In this document: positions 60,595 through 64,000 of the stretch, one piece after another
Numbering within the stretch: position 1 is the stretch's first letter
How the letters are laid out: each line of letters starts with the position of its first letter
Assembly (NCBI GenBank): GCA_003508835.1
Contig: PUFA01000170.1
Location: 2,790,001-2,854,000 of the forward strand
DNA length: 64,000 nt
DNA from: Eonycteris spelaea
Lineage: Eukaryota; Chordata; Mammalia; Chiroptera; Pteropodidae
Direction of reading: 5' to 3'
Notes under the pieces: model-generated
What the model was told of the DNA's origin: nothing
What the model saw: only the letters and a program-made list of their open reading frames with translations
The model's database searches: none
Translations under genes and position numbers: made by a program

Positions 60595-60815
60595 ATAACA
60601 TTTATCGAGCACTTACTATATTACAACCATTTTGCTAGACTCTGTAGATATCTATTTAATTCTGCTTTATTTCTCATAATAATTAGATAATAAGGGCTTT
60701 TTATTCCACTATACAGATGAAGAAAGTGAGGCTCACATTTGTGGCTTTTCACATAATTAATAAGTAGGAGAGACAAGATTTGAACCCCAATTCTATTTGA
60801 CTTTTAAGATACTGC
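60595..60815 (-). mobile_element. MIR SINE, antisense
   Basis: 'cgagcacttactatattaca', 'ccactatacagatgaagaaa', 'gtgaggctcacatttgtggc' and 'acaagatttgaaccccaatt' are reverse MIR text, nearly full length. Confidence 0.85.
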
Positions 60816-61804
60816 TATTGCTATTATCATTTCAGGAGTCTGCACTTGATTTGACAGTTATTGGAAACAGTATAACTGCCATGCTTAAAACAAATTGGAG
60901 ATATACAATCATGTTGAAAAAGAATAATACTCTGGGCAGCAAATAATAATGAAGCTCTATGCTCAGTAGATTGGAAGGAAAGGATAGAGATAGGAATAAA
61001 TGTGGAGAAACAATTTGAAGCTAAGGAGGAGAGGATTCAGAGAATGACTGAAGAAGATTTTTCACCTAAGATCTTTTTAAGTATGGAAACTAAATTAATG
61101 AAGTCAGAGAGAAGCTGGAGAAAAGAATGAATGTCTCTCCATTCCTTCCATTGCCTATTTGTTCATGACACCATCATGCCTTGACAGGAATGTGACAGTG
61201 ACTTGTTGTTCATTCTTTATACTGCCACCAGAATTGAGTTTCTAAAGAATCCTCTGAATAATAACCTTTGATGACTCCCCACTATTCATTATACACTGAT
61301 GTCTAAACTCCTTATCCCAGAATATAAATTTGTTAATCATTGTCATTCTGTTCTGTATTTTATATGAATTCCCAAGTGCCATATTACAATTCACTAAATT
61401 TTGCTCTGAGTGTGTTCCCTCTAAAATGTATTCCATTTATTATATTTTCATTTCAACGGCAAACTTTACTATTTCCAGAATTTCTATTTGGTTCTTTTTA
61501 ATGTGCTTCCATTTCTCTGTCAGTTTGCTTGTTTTTGATTCATACATTCTTATTTTGTTTTTAGGAAATGGTATTCACTCCTTTATTTTATTATAAGAAT
61601 TATAAACCATAATCTTAAAGAAATTTTAGATTATTATTTTCACTTTGCAATAAATTCAGTTCCTGATTACTGAAGGTCTTTTAATGTATTTTGCCTTTTC
61701 TGTTTTTAGAAATATATGTATTTGTGAATCTTGAGTGACTATGGTGCTTGTTTTTCTCTTGATGAACTCTACCCTTCCCATCTAGCAATTCCATGGTTGC
61801 CTCA

Positions 61805-61844
61805 ATGGTTGCCTATAGAACCGTATGGTTGCCTATAGAACCAT
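61805..61844. repeat. 20-bp tandem duplication, two copies plus a partial third
   Basis: atggttgcctatagaaccgt is followed by atggttgcctatagaaccat, one base different. A preceding ccatggttgcct (61791-61802) may be a partial earlier copy. Confidence 0.92.
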
Positions 61845-62281
61845 ATCTTTTAAGGGTGGCCCTGGGATTAATCCTTAGTAATATTGTGTTGATGTACCTG
61901 TGGAAACAAGATGATGGCTTGGACGCTATCTTAGATTCAAGTTTGTGTTGGCTTCCTCCCATCTCTCTTTGACATGGAGCTTTGTGTCATTCTTTATCTA
62001 AATTAGAACAACTCTTGGTGTTTTTCTAGTGCCTTAATGAGAAAGGGAAGCCCATCCACTCAGCCCATGATTTTGAGCAAGGAGTCTTATTCTAGTGTCC
62101 CACCTCTGATGGGGTATTTTGGTCTGTTACACAAAGGAGTTGATCCTGGGCTATCTATGCTTGCTCAGAGACCTGCTACTTCATTTCTACTTGCTATGCT
62201 GCAGGTTTATTTATTTTTGGTTCATTGATGTATCTCAGTTCTTTATGTTGCCTCTATACTTTTAATTATATATATATGGAG

Positions 62282-62284
<3 letters not shown>

Positions 62285-62318
<34 letters not shown>
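62285..62318. repeat. (TG)n microsatellite
   Basis: About 17 uninterrupted TG units. Confidence 0.97.
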
Positions 62319-62323
<5 letters not shown>

Positions 62324-62437
62324 GACTACATATTTGAAATGAAGGTGAGTTTCAAATCCAAATTTTACAGTGTCATTTTAACCAAAATTCTTAGAGGACT
62401 AGTAAAACCTAGTTCTAATCTGGACTAGATTTCTGCC

Positions 62438-62505
62438 CTCTTTTTCTTTTCCCTTTCTTTTCTTTTTCTTTTTTTCTTTTTCTTTTTTCTTTTTTTTTTT
62501 TTTAA
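62438..62505. repeat. (TTTTC)n-like pyrimidine tract ending in a T-run
   Basis: Irregular tttttc and ttttc units followed by a long T-run. The T-run end could be an A-tail of a vanished minus-strand retroelement, but no element body is recognisable next to it. Confidence 0.85.
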
Positions 62506-62564
62506 GCTATGGTCTGTTAGGTACCTGTTATTCTAACTCTCCTGAAGGAAAGAGGTATTTTATG

Positions 62565-62935
62565 AATCATTATATATTTTTTCCCATGACTTTGCAGATC
62601 ACTTTGCTCATTCTGCTTCTTCCACCTGAATACCCCATTCCATTCTCTCTCTGTCAAAGTCATTCTTTAAGACTGAGGTCAAAAGGCACTTTCCATGGAA
62701 CACTTCTTACTCTAAAGTTATCATTTCCTTCTTTATGTTTGTAGATATTTACACTTTCTTTAATTTATCTGATCCTATATATCTATTGTGTGTTTAAATA
62801 TCTGATACCCAACAATGTGGTTATCATGCAAAGTCATGGATCACGTTCTGTTCATCTTTGAAACCATGATACTTAGTCTGGTATTTGTTTCATTGTAGGT
62901 ACTTAGAAAATGCTTGATAAATAAATATGTAGTTA
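62565..62935 (+). mobile_element. L2 3' end, sense
   Basis: 'ctttaagactgaggtcaaaa', 'ggcactttccatggaacact' and 'cattgtaggtacttagaaaa' with tgcttgataaataaat match the sense L2 3' region. The 60-codon frame over it is incidental. Confidence 0.72.
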
Positions 62936-63003
62936 TTACTAAAACAAGTGAAACAAATTAGAATTATGTCTTTTCCTAATAACATATCAGTATAGGAATA
63001 TCT

Positions 63004-63064
63004 ATACACACACACACATATACATATATACACACACATATGTGTATGTGTGTGTGTATGTGTA
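63004..63064. repeat. (CA)n/(TG)n compound microsatellite with mirror symmetry
   Basis: acacacacacatatacatat and acacacacatatgtgtatgt are followed by gtgtgtgtatgtgt. The CA arm and TG arm are self-complementary, so the tract can form a hairpin. Confidence 0.9.
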
Positions 63065-63664
63065 ACGGATTGTAGAAGATGGCAAAACTAAATTTTCCTT
63101 CACAGATATTCATCAAAAAAGTTTTTTTAAAAAAAATCTTTATCGTCTTCTTAGAAAAGTATACCAATGTTAGTTTGGATAAAAGCTATTTTTCACTATT
63201 ACAGAACTTGATGCCTGGGAAGGAAAGAAAATATCAGAGTTGTGAGGTTAGAAGCCATGTAGATAAATCTATTGGGTTACCTAAGAGCAGATGAGCATAA
63301 TATTAAAAGTCAAATGGCCAGTGAAGACTCAAAAGCCAGGATTTTAGCAATTCTAAGAAGCATAGACTAGAAACAGGAGAAAGACAAACAATAGAAATAA
63401 AAAATCTGACCTAATGAGTAGTCAACAGATGTTTTGGAGTTTTAGGTCCTTAAGAATGTTAGTGAAATGTTTCTGAATATCCACCCAGCAAAGGGTTGAT
63501 TCATGCTTGTGGGATTTAGTAATGCTGGCTTATAGCCAGGGCACCAAGTAAGCAAAACACAAGCCAAAAGTCAGCTTCAGAGAGGCAGCTACAAGTCAGG
63601 TGTTGTGGGGTAAGTATGCACACCAGTAAACAGAATGTAAAGGTGACTAAGTGAGTGTGTTTTG

Positions 63665-63845
63665 AATAGCTACTTATGCTCTAGAACTTTAAGTACATTA
63701 TTGAGTTCTCATGAGTCTCAAGTAAGGATTATTTCATTCCCAAAAGATATAAAAAGATTAAGTGGCTTTCCCTAGACCCACAGCCTCTAAGTAGTAGTGA
63801 CAGATATTAATCCATATATTCTGGCCCCACCCACTGTTCTGTTGA
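63665..63845 (-). mobile_element. MIR SINE, antisense
   Basis: 'actttaagtacattattgag', 'gattaagtggctttccctag', 'acccacagcctctaagtagt' and 'agtgacagatattaatccat' follow reverse MIR. Confidence 0.7.
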
Positions 63846-64000
63846 CTATTTGTGGTATACTTTTTGGAAAGGAATTTGATGTTTTCTCTGCTGGATGCTA
63901 AAGTACAGTGGAATAGATAGAAATAAGTGAGAATTTCTGACTGTAGTGTCAGTAGAGGAGGTCAGTTCCTAACCCTTAGACATTGACTTCAATAGCTTTC

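Larger units (their letters stand above)
16072..64000 (+). other. DPYD: DPYD intron 3, 5' part
   Basis: I looked for the exon 4 product (the cysteine-rich CLKC...C iron-sulfur segment) and did not find it, so the intron runs past the window end. This fits human intron 3, which is nearly 90 kb. The contents are transposon relics, simple repeats and single-copy AT-rich DNA. Confidence 0.88.

Noticed and set aside
62485..62505. T-run as the A-tail of a minus-strand SINE or processed pseudogene
   Set aside because: No element body adjoins the run; it continues a TTTTC-type pyrimidine tract.
1..64000. tRNA, rRNA, snRNA or microRNA genes
   Set aside because: I saw tRNA-like text only in MIR SINE heads. 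No independent RNA gene with box or cloverleaf features was found by eye.
1..64000. CRISPR arrays, operons, prophage or other prokaryotic systems
   Set aside because: The window is clearly mammalian intronic DNA. The only tandem repeats are microsatellites and short slippage duplications.

Overview
This is AT-rich, repeat-laden, intron-dominated mammalian nuclear DNA. The only coding sequence I can support is one 83-bp exon (15989-16071, + strand). It is exon 3 of DPYD, encoding dihydropyrimidine dehydrogenase, the rate-limiting enzyme of uracil/thymine (and 5-fluorouracil) catabolism. Everything before it is the 3' part of intron 2, and everything after it is the 5' part of intron 3. No flanking DPYD exon was found, which fits the very large introns known for this gene.

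The host is a placental mammal. The younger L1 3' ends (about 915-1125, 11765-12180, 48290-49160) have the antisense 3'-UTR layout I associate with Laurasiatheria, and several phrases look bat-like. I saw no Alu, B1/B2, Can-SINE, Bov-tA, BovB or ERE copy. A bat, possibly a pteropodid fruit bat, is my best guess, but it is an inference from repeats only.

Layout. 1-6575: intron 2 with L1, L2 and MIR relics. About 6580-7217: a solo endogenous-retrovirus-type LTR with CCAAT boxes, an octamer and a TATA box, in sense with DPYD. 8640-14945: an L1-rich block in which a 2.5-kb ORF1-only, HAL1-like L1 (minus strand) sits inside an older antisense L1. 15989-16071: exon 3. 16072-31000: intron 3 with MER5A, L1M, L2, a (TA)n(CA)n tract and a hAT fragment. 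31040-33290: a nearly 1.8-kb sense L1 3' half followed by older L1 pieces. 33850-48290: L2, MIR and MER20 relics between unclassified single-copy stretches. 48290-50029: an antisense L1 3' end and a Tigger DNA transposon with both terminal inverted repeats. 50030-64000: MIR/L2 relics, microsatellites and pyrimidine tracts.

Apart from exon 3, no open reading frame looks like a gene; the longest (155 codons) is a chance read-through of MER5A into an old L1. I found no undescribed gene system. The points most worth a second look are the LTR promoter-like module, the ORF1-only L1, a 39-bp in-frame candidate cassette exon in intron 3, and several GC-richer blocks that I could not assign to a repeat family.
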